Origin: Chloroflexota bacterium
GTDB lineage: Bacteria > Chloroflexota > Anaerolineae > UBA4142 > SHND01
Assembly (NCBI GenBank): GCA_004295045.1
Contig: SHND01000010.1
Coordinates: 1-64,000, forward strand
DNA: 64,000 nucleotides
Direction: 5' to 3'
Of this stretch, positions 56,214-64,000 are shown piece after piece; the first letter of the stretch is position 1; each line of letters opens with the position of its first letter. The notes under the pieces are model-generated. The model worked only from the letters and a program-made list of their open reading frames with translations. It did no database searches and was not told the DNA's origin. The position numbers and the translations under genes are program-made.

Positions 56214-56915
56214 CTATTGGTCTTCATCTTCCAACAGAAAGCGATAGCCCACTCCCGGCACGCTCACAATGTAGCGAGGCACTCCGGCTTTCGTTTCGAT
56301 TTTTTGCCGAAGCCGCGAGATTGTTACTTTGACAACCTCCATGTTTTGTTCACGATCATAGCCCCATACTTGAGACAGGATGTCCTGAAAACCCACAACC
56401 ATTCGGTGATTGATCATCAGATACTTTAATAATTCAAACTCGGTTCGACTCAATCGAACTTTGTCCTCACCCACCAAGACCTCACGCGTATCCGGGCGCA
56501 GAGTGATTTGTCCCAAGACCAATGGTTCCATGAAAGCATCTGACTTTTTGTTGTTCTGTCCGGTTCTTCTCAACAATGCTCTTGTGCGAGCCGTCAGCTC
56601 ACGCGGACCAAACGGCTTGGTCATGTAATCGTCAGCGCCTTTATAAAGCGCATTCACCACATGCTCTTCATCTCTGAGCGCGCTCAAAATCAGAATCGGA
56701 ACGTCCGTTTCTTTTCGAATTTCCTGCAGCAGGTCCATGCCGCTATGTTTTGGCATGATCAGATCCAAGATCACAAGGTCGGGTCGTTCCAAGCGAAAGA
56801 CGCGGAGGGCTGCATCGCCGTCAAATGCGGTTGTAACCGTGTAGCCATCACGATACAATGCGTATCGGATCAAGTCAACCAGATCGCGGTCATCATCTGC
56901 TACGAGAATTTTCAT
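56214..56915 (-). CDS. OmpR-family response regulator
   Basis: A 233-residue two-domain regulator. Receiver: Asp8/Asp9, phospho-acceptor Asp51 (LVILDLIMP), Ser78, Lys100 (YMTKPFGP). C-terminal winged-helix domain (about 130-228): RLSRTEFELLKYLMINH, VVKVTISRLRQKIE, YIVSVPGVGYRF. GAGGAG lies 6 nt before ATG 56915, and it starts 58 bp after the histidine kinase stop, so the pair is co-transcribed. Likely target sites are the TTACAA/TGTAAC repeats nearby. Confidence 0.92.
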   Translation of the reverse strand: MKILVADDDRDLVDLIRYALYRDGYTVTTAFDGDAALRVFRLERPDLVILDLIMPKHSGMDLLQEIRKETDVPILILSALRDEEHVVNALYKGADDYMTKPFGPRELTARTRALLRRTGQNNKKSDAFMEPLVLGQITLRPDTREVLVGEDKVRLSRTEFELLKYLMINHRMVVGFQDILSQVWGYDREQNMEVVKVTISRLRQKIETKAGVPRYIVSVPGVGYRFLLEDEDQ

Positions 56916-56973
56916 GATGTCTCCTCAACAAAAAATTCCGTTTCCGCCCATTGTGCATCCCCGATTCTTTTGC

Positions 56974-59166
56974 TCAACTTGCCAGTGGCAGACTGAACCA
57001 GAATGTGGTGCCCACCCCAAGCTGGCTTGATACAGCAATTTGACCGCCGTGCTGCTCGATGATTTCGCGCGCAATCGCCAGCCCCAAGCCAATGCCCAAG
57101 CCCTCGCTTTCAACTCGCTTACCGCGATAAAATCGTTGAAAAATCTTATCAATCTCCTCCGGAGCAATGCCGGGACCAAAATCCGTGACCTTGGTAACTA
57201 CGCATCCATCCTCGACTAGAGCGGACAAGATGATCGGCTTGCCCTCACCGCCATATTTGATGGCATTTATGAGTAAATTCGTAATCACCTGCACAACGCG
57301 TGTCGGGTCAGCCATAACGGGGCATGGTGTTGGCAAGTTCAATTCCAACTCTATCTCTTTCCACCGCGAATGAAGCATTGGATCAAACTGATCAAGCGCC
57401 GATCCGATAATTCTGCTGTATTCGGTCCTGATGCGATGCACCCGAAAACGACCTGCCTGAAAATTACCAATGTCAATAAGGTTCTCGACAAAAAATTGAA
57501 ACTGGAACATTGAGCGCTTCATATTGTCCAACAGCGAGCGCACTTGTTCCCAATTTCGCTCATCAAAAGCTTCAGCGAACAGTTCGAGCGACGCCCTGAA
57601 TTTAGCCAACGGCGCGCGCAACTCGTGCGACACATGGGTCAAGAATTCATCTCTCGACCGCACCACTTCCGCCTGCGCTGACGTATCGAGCAGTACATGC
57701 ACGAAACTCGTTATCTTATTTTCGGTCATAATTGGCTTGGAGATAACGGAAAAGTTCAAGGTCGGCTGGTTTCGAATTTGAAGCTGGCTCGAAAATTGCA
57801 TCGGAGAACCGGGCTGACTCCCCTGATGACTCAAAGCAATTTCACGTACATAGGTGGGCGCGCCCACAAACGTTTCATCCAGAATGAAAAAGGTATCCCA
57901 GTGCTTGCCTTCCAATTCGCTGCCGCTTTGCGATAATAAAGTCTCTGCGGCAGGGTTAGCCCACATGATGCAAAAAGCCGGATCGGTTTGGATTGCCGCA
58001 ACACCAATCGAATTGGCAAGCTGAACAAAATTTTCCTCGCTGCCGCGCGCTTGCTTGAGCTCCAAGAACCATTGCTTTCGAATTCGTTCCAAGTCGCCAG
58101 CCAAGTCGCCGATTTCATCCCGTCGTTCTATATCAATGCCGGTCTCGAGATCGCCGCTTTCCATGCGCTGCATCGCCGCGCGCAATTTCTGCAAACTGGA
58201 ACGGAGACCAAAAATATACCAAAAGCCGACGGCGCTGAATCCTGCGATGAGCAGCAGCAATGGAATCGTTTGCGGATCCAACAGAGCGCCGACGCGGTCT
58301 CGCAGTGATAGAGTTGGGACGCCAACTCCAATCATCAATGTCTTTGTGTCCGAATTGCCCGGCAATGGGATGAATTTGAAATTAAACGGTCCCTGTGGCG
58401 TGTCAAGCACTAGAAACTCATTTGGACTATTGCGCGCCACTTGGGTCCACTCCGCAGGCAGCGGATTGTCTGAGAGCGGTAGGTCCTGCACACCGTCTCG
58501 TTGGATGAGCGCATAACCTTGATTCGAAATGAAAACGACGCGCTGATCTTTATCCAGTGTCGGGAGCCGATGTAACAATCCATCATCGAAAAAGAAACCA
58601 ACCGCGAGCACTCCGGTAACGTGCTCCATTTTCGAATCATATGTTGGTGCCGCCAGTATGCGGCTGGCGCGCCCGGTCGAATCGAATTGCACGCTCCACA
58701 CTTTTTGTCCCGAAAGCGCCGTATTGATCTGACGAACCAGCGACTCGTGAGAAGAGTCAAAGGCAGCATCGCTGCCGAGTTCTGCAAGCAAATCTTTATC
58801 GGCATCCCACGCGATGAGGAACAGACTATCATCCAGCTTGCCAACCGGAGCAATGAGATTGCTTGCCTCTTTCCGGTCGCGCGCTTGGACTGCCGAGAGA
58901 AACGCTGCATTTCCGGACAGCATCTCGGAGATGAATTCGATTTGATTTTGACGGGCTTGATAGAGTTCGGTTGCCTGTGCTAGGGCGTTATTAATCTCAT
59001 TTTGGATGAGCTGCTCTTGTGCTTTAATTTGACTCCAGACTATCATCAAAGCAGTGAGCAAGACGAGAGGAATAAAAATTGCCAGCCAAAGCCAAGCGCG
59101 CGAAAGTATGCCAAAGCGCCTCTTTCGGCGCCGCTCTTGAGGTAAAGGATCATTCGCTCTATGCAT
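56974..59166 (-). CDS. membrane sensor histidine kinase
   Basis: A 730-residue kinase. TM1 (about 25-47), a 250-residue extracytoplasmic sensor of dCACHE/CHASE type (about 48-300), TM2 (about 304-325), HAMP (about 328-380), PAS (about 390-500), HisKA with FLTHVSHELRAPLAKF (phospho-His514), and HATPase (NLLINAIKYGG, DFGPGIAPEEIDKIF, GLGIGLGLAIAREI). ATG 59166 was preferred over a TTG four codons upstream because GAGT sits 6 nt before it. Its 5' leader is long and structured. Confidence 0.92.
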   Translation of the reverse strand: MHRANDPLPQERRRKRRFGILSRAWLWLAIFIPLVLLTALMIVWSQIKAQEQLIQNEINNALAQATELYQARQNQIEFISEMLSGNAAFLSAVQARDRKEASNLIAPVGKLDDSLFLIAWDADKDLLAELGSDAAFDSSHESLVRQINTALSGQKVWSVQFDSTGRASRILAAPTYDSKMEHVTGVLAVGFFFDDGLLHRLPTLDKDQRVVFISNQGYALIQRDGVQDLPLSDNPLPAEWTQVARNSPNEFLVLDTPQGPFNFKFIPLPGNSDTKTLMIGVGVPTLSLRDRVGALLDPQTIPLLLLIAGFSAVGFWYIFGLRSSLQKLRAAMQRMESGDLETGIDIERRDEIGDLAGDLERIRKQWFLELKQARGSEENFVQLANSIGVAAIQTDPAFCIMWANPAAETLLSQSGSELEGKHWDTFFILDETFVGAPTYVREIALSHQGSQPGSPMQFSSQLQIRNQPTLNFSVISKPIMTENKITSFVHVLLDTSAQAEVVRSRDEFLTHVSHELRAPLAKFRASLELFAEAFDERNWEQVRSLLDNMKRSMFQFQFFVENLIDIGNFQAGRFRVHRIRTEYSRIIGSALDQFDPMLHSRWKEIELELNLPTPCPVMADPTRVVQVITNLLINAIKYGGEGKPIILSALVEDGCVVTKVTDFGPGIAPEEIDKIFQRFYRGKRVESEGLGIGLGLAIAREIIEQHGGQIAVSSQLGVGTTFWFSLPLAS

Positions 59167-59303
59167 GTTTTTACTCAACCAATCGGATTTGTATCCCTAG
59201 CCAAGACCATTGATTATTTTTCTTAAACGATTGCTATCAAATGGCGTCCTCGCCCACCGGAGCTTGGACACAATACGTTACACCAAATTATTCTGGCACA
59301 AAC

Positions 59304-59341
59304 AAAAAAACCGACCAAATTAAAACTTTGTTGGGCGGTCG
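59304..59341 (-). terminator. candidate attenuator terminator ahead of the histidine kinase
   Basis: On the minus strand CGACC (59341-59337) pairs with GGTCG (59316-59312); inner CAAA/TTTG pairs add some stability, and seven T follow at 59310-59304. The stem is short, so its strength is uncertain. It lies 140 nt before the kinase start. Confidence 0.45.
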
Positions 59342-59344
59342 CAC

Positions 59345-59422
59345 GCGTCAGCAACAAACAACGTTCTCCACGCAAGCATACGTGGAGATTTTGACGCAAC
59401 TTCCCCCTGTTCGTGTTGCTAC
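59345..59422 (-). ncRNA. structured leader RNA with alternative pairings
   Basis: A perfect 8-bp hairpin TCTCCACG/CGTGGAGA (59365-59388) is enclosed by GCGTCA/TGACGC (59397-59392 with 59350-59345). The segment AGCAAC (59420-59415) can pair either with GTTGC (59400-59396) or with GTTGCT (59355-59350), so two folds exclude each other just before the terminator. This is the layout of an attenuator or riboswitch, though I recognise no known class. Confidence 0.4.
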
Positions 59423-59523
59423 GTCTTGTAATCATTTCAAGCAAAGGTGAGTAGGTGTTTCTGCCGGAAACCGCGGCTCAGTGTTTTGCCGTGAAATGCG
59501 ACGTGGGTCACGAATTCCCGAAC

Positions 59524-59551
59524 AGATTACTACAAAATGTAACCTTGTCAA
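59524..59551 (-). promoter_or_regulatory. candidate sigma-70 promoter for the histidine kinase operon
   Basis: Minus strand: -35 TTGACA (59551-59546), 16-bp spacer, -10 TAATCT (59529-59524). A TGTAAC motif inside the spacer recurs 33 bp (three turns) away at 59571, so the regulator may bind here. The predicted transcript would have a leader of about 350 nt. Confidence 0.4.
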
Positions 59552-59843
59552 GAGGTTTTGGGTATCAATTTGTAACTTGATCGGAATTTCTACAACGGCG
59601 CTTGCTCGCTGGCGAGTGAGGTGTTGGACTAATTGGCGCGCCGTCTTGAAATGCAGGAACAGATTTCTATAATATGCTTGTTTGCCCGTTTCGGCAAAAT
59701 TACAATTCGATAACAAACGCTCGTCATAATGCAAACCATTACCTTTTTCCTATATACTGCTGGAGAGATTGTACAACAGTGCTGCCCGCAGCGGGGGTTG
59801 CGGCAATACCTAACTGCCAACTCAAGGCACATTTGGAGCAAAC

Positions 59844-60596
59844 ATGGTAACCCGGCAAATTGATTCGCCATGGGAATTTAAGCGCCCTCTCTCAACCAAT
59901 GCGGTAATGCTCGATCCAATCGCGGTGCGCGACGCCGCATCCTACGAACAGCTGTGGCAAAACAAGCCGCTTTTGGAACAACAGCTGCGTCAACAGTTGG
60001 CGCGTGAATTGCACGACGGACCTGTGCAGACAATGTCGAATGTAACGATGCAGCTGATGGTCTTGCAAAAACAGCTGACTGCCGATCCGCGCGCCGCGCA
60101 GCAAGAACTCCAGAACGTAATCGGTTCCATGCAGCGCGCTGTCAAAGAAATGCGCTGCATGATGTCCGAGCTGCGCCCACTCACCCTAGAACGTGATGGG
60201 CTGATCCCTGCCCTACGCGAATTCGTCAGTCATCTGCGCGAACGCCATGAAATTGATATTCAATTTGATGCTGCCGTCTTGGATTTGGATTTGCCCCCTG
60301 TCGTTCAAACAAACCTTTACTATATCATTCAAGAGGCAGCGCAGAATACGCTCAAACACGCGCGCGCCAATCATCTCCGCATCGCGCTCAACACGTTGGG
60401 CGATGAACTCCAAGTTTTTATCAGTGATGATGGTCAGGGTTTTGATCTCACCCAAGTGCAGAGCAATTACAGCGATCGCCAAAGTTTGGGTTTGTTGAAT
60501 TTGTCCGAGCGCGCCCAATTAATTCATGGGCAGCTAACCCTCTACTCGAACGTCGGTCAAGGCACTATCGTTCATTTGAGCGTGCCGCTCCACTAA
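59844..60596 (+). CDS. cytosolic LiaS/DegS-type histidine kinase
   Basis: A 250-residue kinase without sensor or membrane segment. HisKA_3 with QQLARELHDGPVQTMSNVTMQ (phospho-His57) and HATPase with IIQEAAQNTLKHARANHLRI and FISDDGQGFDLTQV, ending GTIVHLSVPL. This kinase class pairs with NarL/LuxR-type regulators, yet none is adjacent. ATG 59844 has GGAG 6 nt upstream. It is closed by a strong terminator, so it is a single-gene unit. The input is unknown. Confidence 0.9.
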   Translation: MVTRQIDSPWEFKRPLSTNAVMLDPIAVRDAASYEQLWQNKPLLEQQLRQQLARELHDGPVQTMSNVTMQLMVLQKQLTADPRAAQQELQNVIGSMQRAVKEMRCMMSELRPLTLERDGLIPALREFVSHLRERHEIDIQFDAAVLDLDLPPVVQTNLYYIIQEAAQNTLKHARANHLRIALNTLGDELQVFISDDGQGFDLTQVQSNYSDRQSLGLLNLSERAQLIHGQLTLYSNVGQGTIVHLSVPLH

Positions 60597-60611
60597 AGTT
60601 TTCTTCTTTCC

Positions 60612-60657
60612 AAAAACTGCGTTGGCTGCAAACTTCAGCCAACGCAGTTTTTTTTTC
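60612..60657 (+). terminator. Rho-independent terminator
   Basis: A perfect 16-bp stem, AAAACTGCGTTGGCTG (60613-60628) with its complement at 60636-60651, 7-nt loop, then a run of T to 60656. It ends the kinase gene and insulates the kdp operon. Confidence 0.92.
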
Positions 60658-60716
60658 TTGACCTTTTCTTGACCTCCCCCCGCGTTTTCTTGTCCCCCGT
60701 CTGACCTGTTTCTCGC

Positions 60717-60747
60717 TATAGTCATTTGCGTATCACAAATCGCAAAT
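60717..60747 (+). promoter_or_regulatory. kdp upstream region: -10-like box and inverted repeat
   Basis: TATAGT (60717-60722) could be a -10, but no good -35 is at the right distance. Directly after it, ATTTGCG (60724-60730) and CGCAAAT (60741-60747) form a 7-bp inverted repeat with a 10-nt gap, a possible operator or leader hairpin. Confidence 0.35.
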
Positions 60748-60765
60748 CATGTTCGAGGAATCACC

Positions 60766-60870
60766 ATGCTTGACTTTTTCATGCTCTTGCTCGCCGTTCT
60801 CTTTTTCGCCGCAACATTCGCGTTATTGTTTTTGGTCGAACGCTTGATGACGGAGGAAAAAGCAAAATGA
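60766..60870 (+). CDS. 34-residue membrane peptide ahead of kdpF
   Basis: ATG 60766 has GAGG 8 nt upstream. The 34-residue product is one transmembrane helix ([21 protein letters not shown]) with a short charged tail (RLMTEEKAK). Its TGA overlaps the kdpF ATG (ATGA), so it is part of the kdp operon. Similar tiny ORFs are seen in front of kdpF in other genomes; a role as an extra small pump subunit is plausible but unproven. Confidence 0.75.
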   Translation: MLDFFMLLLAVLFFAATFALLFLVERLMTEEKAK

Positions 60871-60959
60871 ACTTGCTATATTTGCTCGCGGGAATCATTG
60901 CCCTCGCGCTGCTCGTGTATCTCTTTGTCGCGCTTTTGAAACCGGAGTGGTTCGCATGA
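60867..60959 (+). CDS. kdpF: KdpF, small subunit of the K+-ATPase
   Basis: A 30-residue single-span peptide ([20 protein letters not shown], then [10 protein letters not shown]). Length, position and the K-P-E-x-F ending match KdpF, which stabilises the KdpFABC complex in the membrane. It overlaps both neighbours by 4 bp. GGAGG is 10 nt before the ATG. Confidence 0.9.
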   Translation: MNLLYLLAGIIALALLVYLFVALLKPEWFA

Positions 60960-62740
60960 CCATCATCGGCATTTTACAAATCGTGTTATTCGTCGTCGTC
61001 CTCGTCGCGCTGGCAAAACCGCTCGGCGCGTACATGGCGCGCGTGTATCAGGGCGAAAAAACATCTCTTGACCCCGCGCTAAAACCGGTCGAAAAATTTC
61101 TCTATCGCCTGTTCGGCACACGCGAGACGGACGAGATGGATTGGAAAACGTACGCGGTGGCGGCGTTGCTGTTCAGCGCGGCGGGCGTACTTTTTTTGTA
61201 TGCGCTTCAACGCGTGCAAGGATTCTTGCCATTGAACCCGCAAGCGTTCGGCGCGGTGTCGCCCGATTCGTCGTTCAACACGGCGACGAGTTTTGTCACG
61301 AATACGAATTGGCAAGGTTACGCGGGCGAGACGACGATGAGTTATCTGACGCAGATGCTTGGCATGACGGTACAGAATTTTGTCTCTGCCGCGACCGGCA
61401 TGGCGATTCTCATCGCGTTCATTCGCGGCTTGACGCGCCACCAATCTCCCTCTCCCTCTGGGAGAGGGGTTAGGGGTGAGGGGCATCGGGGTGAGGGTCT
61501 CGGCAACTTTTGGGTGGATTTGACGCGCAGCACACTTTACATTTTGCTCCCGCTTGCGATTCTCGTTTCGCTCGTGAACATTTCACAGGGCGCGATGCAA
61601 AACTTGACGGCGTATCAAACCGCGAATTTGTTGCAGCCCACAACAGATTCCAACGGCGCAGTGGTGACAACGCAAACGATCGCGGTAGGTCCCGCCGCGT
61701 CGCAAGTCGCAATCAAACATCTCGGCACGAACGGCGGCGGTTTCTTTAACGCGAACGCCGCGCATCCGTTTGAAAGTCCAACGCCGCTCACCGATTTCGT
61801 TTTGATTCTTGCCGAATCGGTCATTGCCGCCGCGCTCTGTTATACGTTTGGGAAAATGGTTGGCGACACGCGGCAAGGCTGGGCAATTCTCGCGGCAATG
61901 GTTATCTTGTTGACGACGTTCATGTTCGTTGCGTATTGGGCGGAAGCGAATGGCAATCCCGCGTTCGCGCAATTTGGGATTGACCAAACCGCGAGCGATG
62001 CGAATCCCGGCGGCAACATGGAGGGCAAAGAAGTGCGCTTTGGCATCGCGCGTTCCGCGCTCTTTGCGACGGCGACGACGGCGACCTCTACTGGCGCGGT
62101 CAATTCGATGCACGATTCGTACATGCCGCTCGGCGGTTTCGTTCCGCTCTTTATGATGCAGCTCGGCGAAGTGGTTCTCGGCGGCGTCGGTTCGGGTTTG
62201 TACGGCATGTTGGTCTTTGTCATCATCGCCGTCTTTATCGCGGGTTTGATGGTGGGACGCACGCCCGAATATCTCGGCAAAAAAATCGAACCGTTCGAAA
62301 TCAAAATGGCGGCGCTCTTGATTTTGATTATGCCGCTCACCGTGTTGGGCATGACCGCGTTTGCCGTTGTGCATCCCGACGGTTTGCAAAGCATTTTCAA
62401 TCCCGGCGCGCACGGTTTCAGCGAAGTGTTGTACGCGTTCACCTCGCAAGGCAACAACAACGGCAGCGCGTTCGGCGGACTCGGCGCGAATACATTTTTC
62501 TACAACATTCTCGGCGGCATCGCGATGCTCATTTCGCGCTTTTGGCTCGCCGTGCCAACGCTTGCGCTCGCGGGGTCGCTCGTCAAAAAGAAGCAAGTCC
62601 CTGAATCCGCCGGCACCTTGCCAACGTACTCGCCCTTGTTCATCGGCTGGCTCATCGCCGTTGTCCTCATCGTCGGCGCGCTGAATTTTCTTCCCGCGCT
62701 CGCGTTGGGACCGGTGGTGGAACAGTTGATGATGAAATGA
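60956..62740 (+). CDS. kdpA: KdpA, K+-translocating subunit
   Basis: A 594-residue potassium-channel-like subunit. Ten or so membrane helices and the selectivity-filter-type segments [34 protein letters not shown] and [12 protein letters not shown] are all visible. ATG 60956 overlaps kdpF; a GTG three codons upstream is unlikely. E. coli KdpA has 557 residues. Part of the excess is an insertion at about 164-182 ([13 protein letters not shown]), between RGLTRH and [11 protein letters not shown], encoded by a palindromic repeat. The reading frame is intact, so the pump is probably functional. Confidence 0.95.
   Translation: MTIIGILQIVLFVVVLVALAKPLGAYMARVYQGEKTSLDPALKPVEKFLYRLFGTRETDEMDWKTYAVAALLFSAAGVLFLYALQRVQGFLPLNPQAFGAVSPDSSFNTATSFVTNTNWQGYAGETTMSYLTQMLGMTVQNFVSAATGMAILIAFIRGLTRHQSPSPSGRGVRGEGHRGEGLGNFWVDLTRSTLYILLPLAILVSLVNISQGAMQNLTAYQTANLLQPTTDSNGAVVTTQTIAVGPAASQVAIKHLGTNGGGFFNANAAHPFESPTPLTDFVLILAESVIAAALCYTFGKMVGDTRQGWAILAAMVILLTTFMFVAYWAEANGNPAFAQFGIDQTASDANPGGNMEGKEVRFGIARSALFATATTATSTGAVNSMHDSYMPLGGFVPLFMMQLGEVVLGGVGSGLYGMLVFVIIAVFIAGLMVGRTPEYLGKKIEPFEIKMAALLILIMPLTVLGMTAFAVVHPDGLQSIFNPGAHGFSEVLYAFTSQGNNNGSAFGGLGANTFFYNILGGIAMLISRFWLAVPTLALAGSLVKKKQVPESAGTLPTYSPLFIGWLIAVVLIVGALNFLPALALGPVVEQLMMK
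61446..61497 (+). repeat. palindromic repeat inserted in frame in kdpA
   Basis: CCCTCTCCC and GGGAGAGGG (61448-61456, 61460-61468) with a 3-nt loop, followed by GGTTAGGGGTGAGGGG and a second GGGGTGAGGG. This purine-rich CCCTCTCCC...GGGGTGAGGG pattern is a familiar dispersed intergenic repeat in several phyla; here it lies inside a gene and keeps the frame. Confidence 0.8.
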
Positions 62741-62743
62741 ACG

Positions 62744-62815
62744 GTAGGGGCGAAGCATTTGCTCACACAGCCGCGACTCGATTCATAAACGCGTCTGCAA
62801 ATGCTTCGCCCCTAC
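62744..62815. repeat. palindromic element between kdpA and kdpB
   Basis: GTAGGGGCGAAGCATTTGC (62744-62762) and its perfect complement (62797-62815), 19-bp arms separated by 34 bp. It begins 3 bp after the kdpA stop and ends 11 bp before kdpB. This is the plan of a small non-autonomous repeat. In RNA it makes a strong hairpin within the operon. Confidence 0.85.
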
Positions 62816-62826
62816 ATTAGCCACGA

Positions 62827-64000
62827 ATGAAAACTCAATCGCAATCACAAATCTATCAACGCGCGCTGTTTGATTCCTTTCGCAAGCTTGACCCGCGTTG
62901 GATGGCGCGCAATCCGGTGATGTTTGTCGTCGAAATCGGAAGTGTGTTGACGACGCTGTTGTTGATTCAAGCAGTTCCCTCGTCTTTGCTCGGGACAGGG
63001 TTTGGCGCGGGACAAGAAAATCCCGCGTTCATTGGCGCCATCGCGTTGTGGCTCTGGTTCACTGTCCTCTTTGCGAATTTTTCCGAAGCGCTCGCGGAAG
63101 GACGCGGCAAAGCGCAAGCCGATTCATTGCGCGCGGCGCGTCAAGATACGCAAGCGAAAAAACTTGCTGCGCCAACGCGTGACGCAAAAATTTCACTCAC
63201 ACCTTCAAGCGATTTGCGTCAAGGCGATGTGTATCTCGTCGAAGCGGGCGATGTGTTGCCGGCGGATGGTGAGGTGATTGCGGGCGTCGCGTCGGTGAAC
63301 GAAAGCGCGGTGACAGGCGAAAGCGCGCCCGTGATTCGTGAAGCAGGCGGCGACCGGAGCGCAGTCACGGGCGGCACGCTCATTCTTTCCGATTGGCTTG
63401 TCGTGCGCGTCACGGCGAATCCGGGCGAAGGTTTTCTCGAACGCATGATCGCGATGGTGGAAGGCGCGAAACGTCAAAAGACGCCGAACGAAATCGCGCT
63501 CAACATTTTGCTCGCCGCGTTCACAATCATTTTTTTGATTGTGTGCATCACGCTGCTGCCGTATTCGATTTATGCGGTGAACGCGAACGGCGCGGGAACG
63601 CCCGTCACAATCACGGTTCTCGTCGCGCTGCTCGTCTGTTTAATTCCCACGACGATTGGCGGCTTGCTGCCGGCGATTGGGATTGCAGGCATGGACCGTC
63701 TCATTCGCCGCAACGTGATTGCGTTGTCAGGGCGCGCGGTGGAAGCGGCGGGCGATGTGGATGTTTTGCTGCTCGATAAAACGGGAACGATTACACTCGG
63801 CAATCGGCAAGCGGTGGAATTTATCGCGGTGGGAAATGTGCAGGAACGCGAACTCGCCCAAGCCGCGCAGTTGTCATCGCTCGCCGACGAAACGCCGGAA
63901 GGGCGCAGCATCGTCGTTCTCGCCAAAGAAAAATACAATTTGCGCGGACGCGACGGCGGCGCGGAAGGAATGACCTTTATCGAATTTACCGCGCAGACGC
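62827..64000 (+). CDS. kdpB: KdpB, K+-ATPase catalytic subunit (truncated by window)
   Basis: The first 391 residues of the P-type ATPase. Start [37 protein letters not shown] actuator motif ([13 protein letters not shown]), [21 protein letters not shown] in M4 and the phosphorylation motif DKTGT at Asp317. It hydrolyses ATP to drive K+ uptake through KdpA. No clear ribosome site is visible right before ATG 62827; the palindromic element lies there. kdpC and kdpDE would be expected beyond the edge. Confidence 0.95.
   Translation, partial: MKTQSQSQIYQRALFDSFRKLDPRWMARNPVMFVVEIGSVLTTLLLIQAVPSSLLGTGFGAGQENPAFIGAIALWLWFTVLFANFSEALAEGRGKAQADSLRAARQDTQAKKLAAPTRDAKISLTPSSDLRQGDVYLVEAGDVLPADGEVIAGVASVNESAVTGESAPVIREAGGDRSAVTGGTLILSDWLVVRVTANPGEGFLERMIAMVEGAKRQKTPNEIALNILLAAFTIIFLIVCITLLPYSIYAVNANGAGTPVTITVLVALLVCLIPTTIGGLLPAIGIAGMDRLIRRNVIALSGRAVEAAGDVDVLLLDKTGTITLGNRQAVEFIAVGNVQERELAQAAQLSSLADETPEGRSIVVLAKEKYNLRGRDGGAEGMTFIEFTAQT

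Larger units (their letters stand above)
59179..59843. other. 665-bp divergent intergenic region
   Basis: No gene. It separates the minus-strand histidine kinase from the plus-strand kinase at 59844. It holds the candidate minus promoter, the leader structures and terminator described separately, and a second TGTAAC at 59571. A TATACT box at 59753-59758 fits a -10 for the plus gene, but no -35 is clear. Confidence 0.5.

Noticed and set aside
59341..59460. Cyclic-di-GMP riboswitch
   Set aside because: A few short motifs looked similar, but the conserved core and the tetraloop-receptor arrangement are missing.
61583..62758. A 391-codon open frame opposite kdpA
   Set aside because: It is the reverse of a well-conserved kdpA and its product is a low-complexity Arg/Glu/His sequence.

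Overview
The window looks like a chromosomal segment of a Chloroflexota (Anaerolineae-like) bacterium. This is an inference from three things: secreted proteins that carry a Y-L-P-L-L motif right after the signal peptide, long Thr/Pro 'TPT' stalks, and the palindromic repeats scattered through the segment. It contains no rRNA, tRNA, CRISPR array, transposase or phage gene that I could recognise.

Region 1 (left edge to about 54.2 kb, almost all on the minus strand) is a very large surface-polysaccharide locus. In transcription order it starts with a NusG/RfaH-type antiterminator (54.2 kb) and a 480-bp leader with palindromes. Then follow a heptose-kinase-like GHMP kinase, a hexapeptide acyltransferase, a membrane-anchored GT2, a B12-type radical SAM protein and an O-antigen-ligase/TPR protein. 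After an island of two plus-strand secreted proteins (42.0-46.7 kb) come a secreted BNR propeller, the ABC exporter pair (Wzt/Wzm), a cassette for an N-formylated 4-amino sugar (formyltransferase, WbqC, RffA), a 1225-residue secreted M28 peptidase closed by a terminator, and a dense run of glycosyltransferases (11 GT2-like and 5 GT4 in the whole window). The rest holds three pyruvyltransferase-family proteins, a second polymerase/ligase, sugar-nucleotide enzymes, a PP-loop ATPase of unknown role, a branched-deoxysugar cassette (RmlC-like epimerase, C-methyltransferase, SDR), a DUF4910 peptidase-like protein and an NRPS A-PCP-TE module that runs off the left edge.

Region 2 (54.3-60.7 kb) is regulatory: a receiver-GAF protein whose phospho-acceptor Asp is Glu, an OmpR-type regulator with a 730-residue membrane histidine kinase, and a divergent cytosolic LiaS/DegS-type kinase. 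The intergenic spaces hold direct repeats, a candidate promoter, and a leader with mutually exclusive hairpins and a terminator.

Region 3 (60.8 kb to the right edge) is a Kdp potassium-pump operon on the plus strand: a 34-residue membrane peptide, kdpF, kdpA and a truncated kdpB. kdpA carries an in-frame insertion made of a palindromic repeat, and a second palindromic element with perfect 19-bp arms separates kdpA from kdpB.

The most novel-looking points are: the NRPS module, the PP-loop ATPase and the radical SAM protein embedded in one glycan locus; palindromic repeats that have entered coding sequence; and the structured leader in front of the large histidine kinase.
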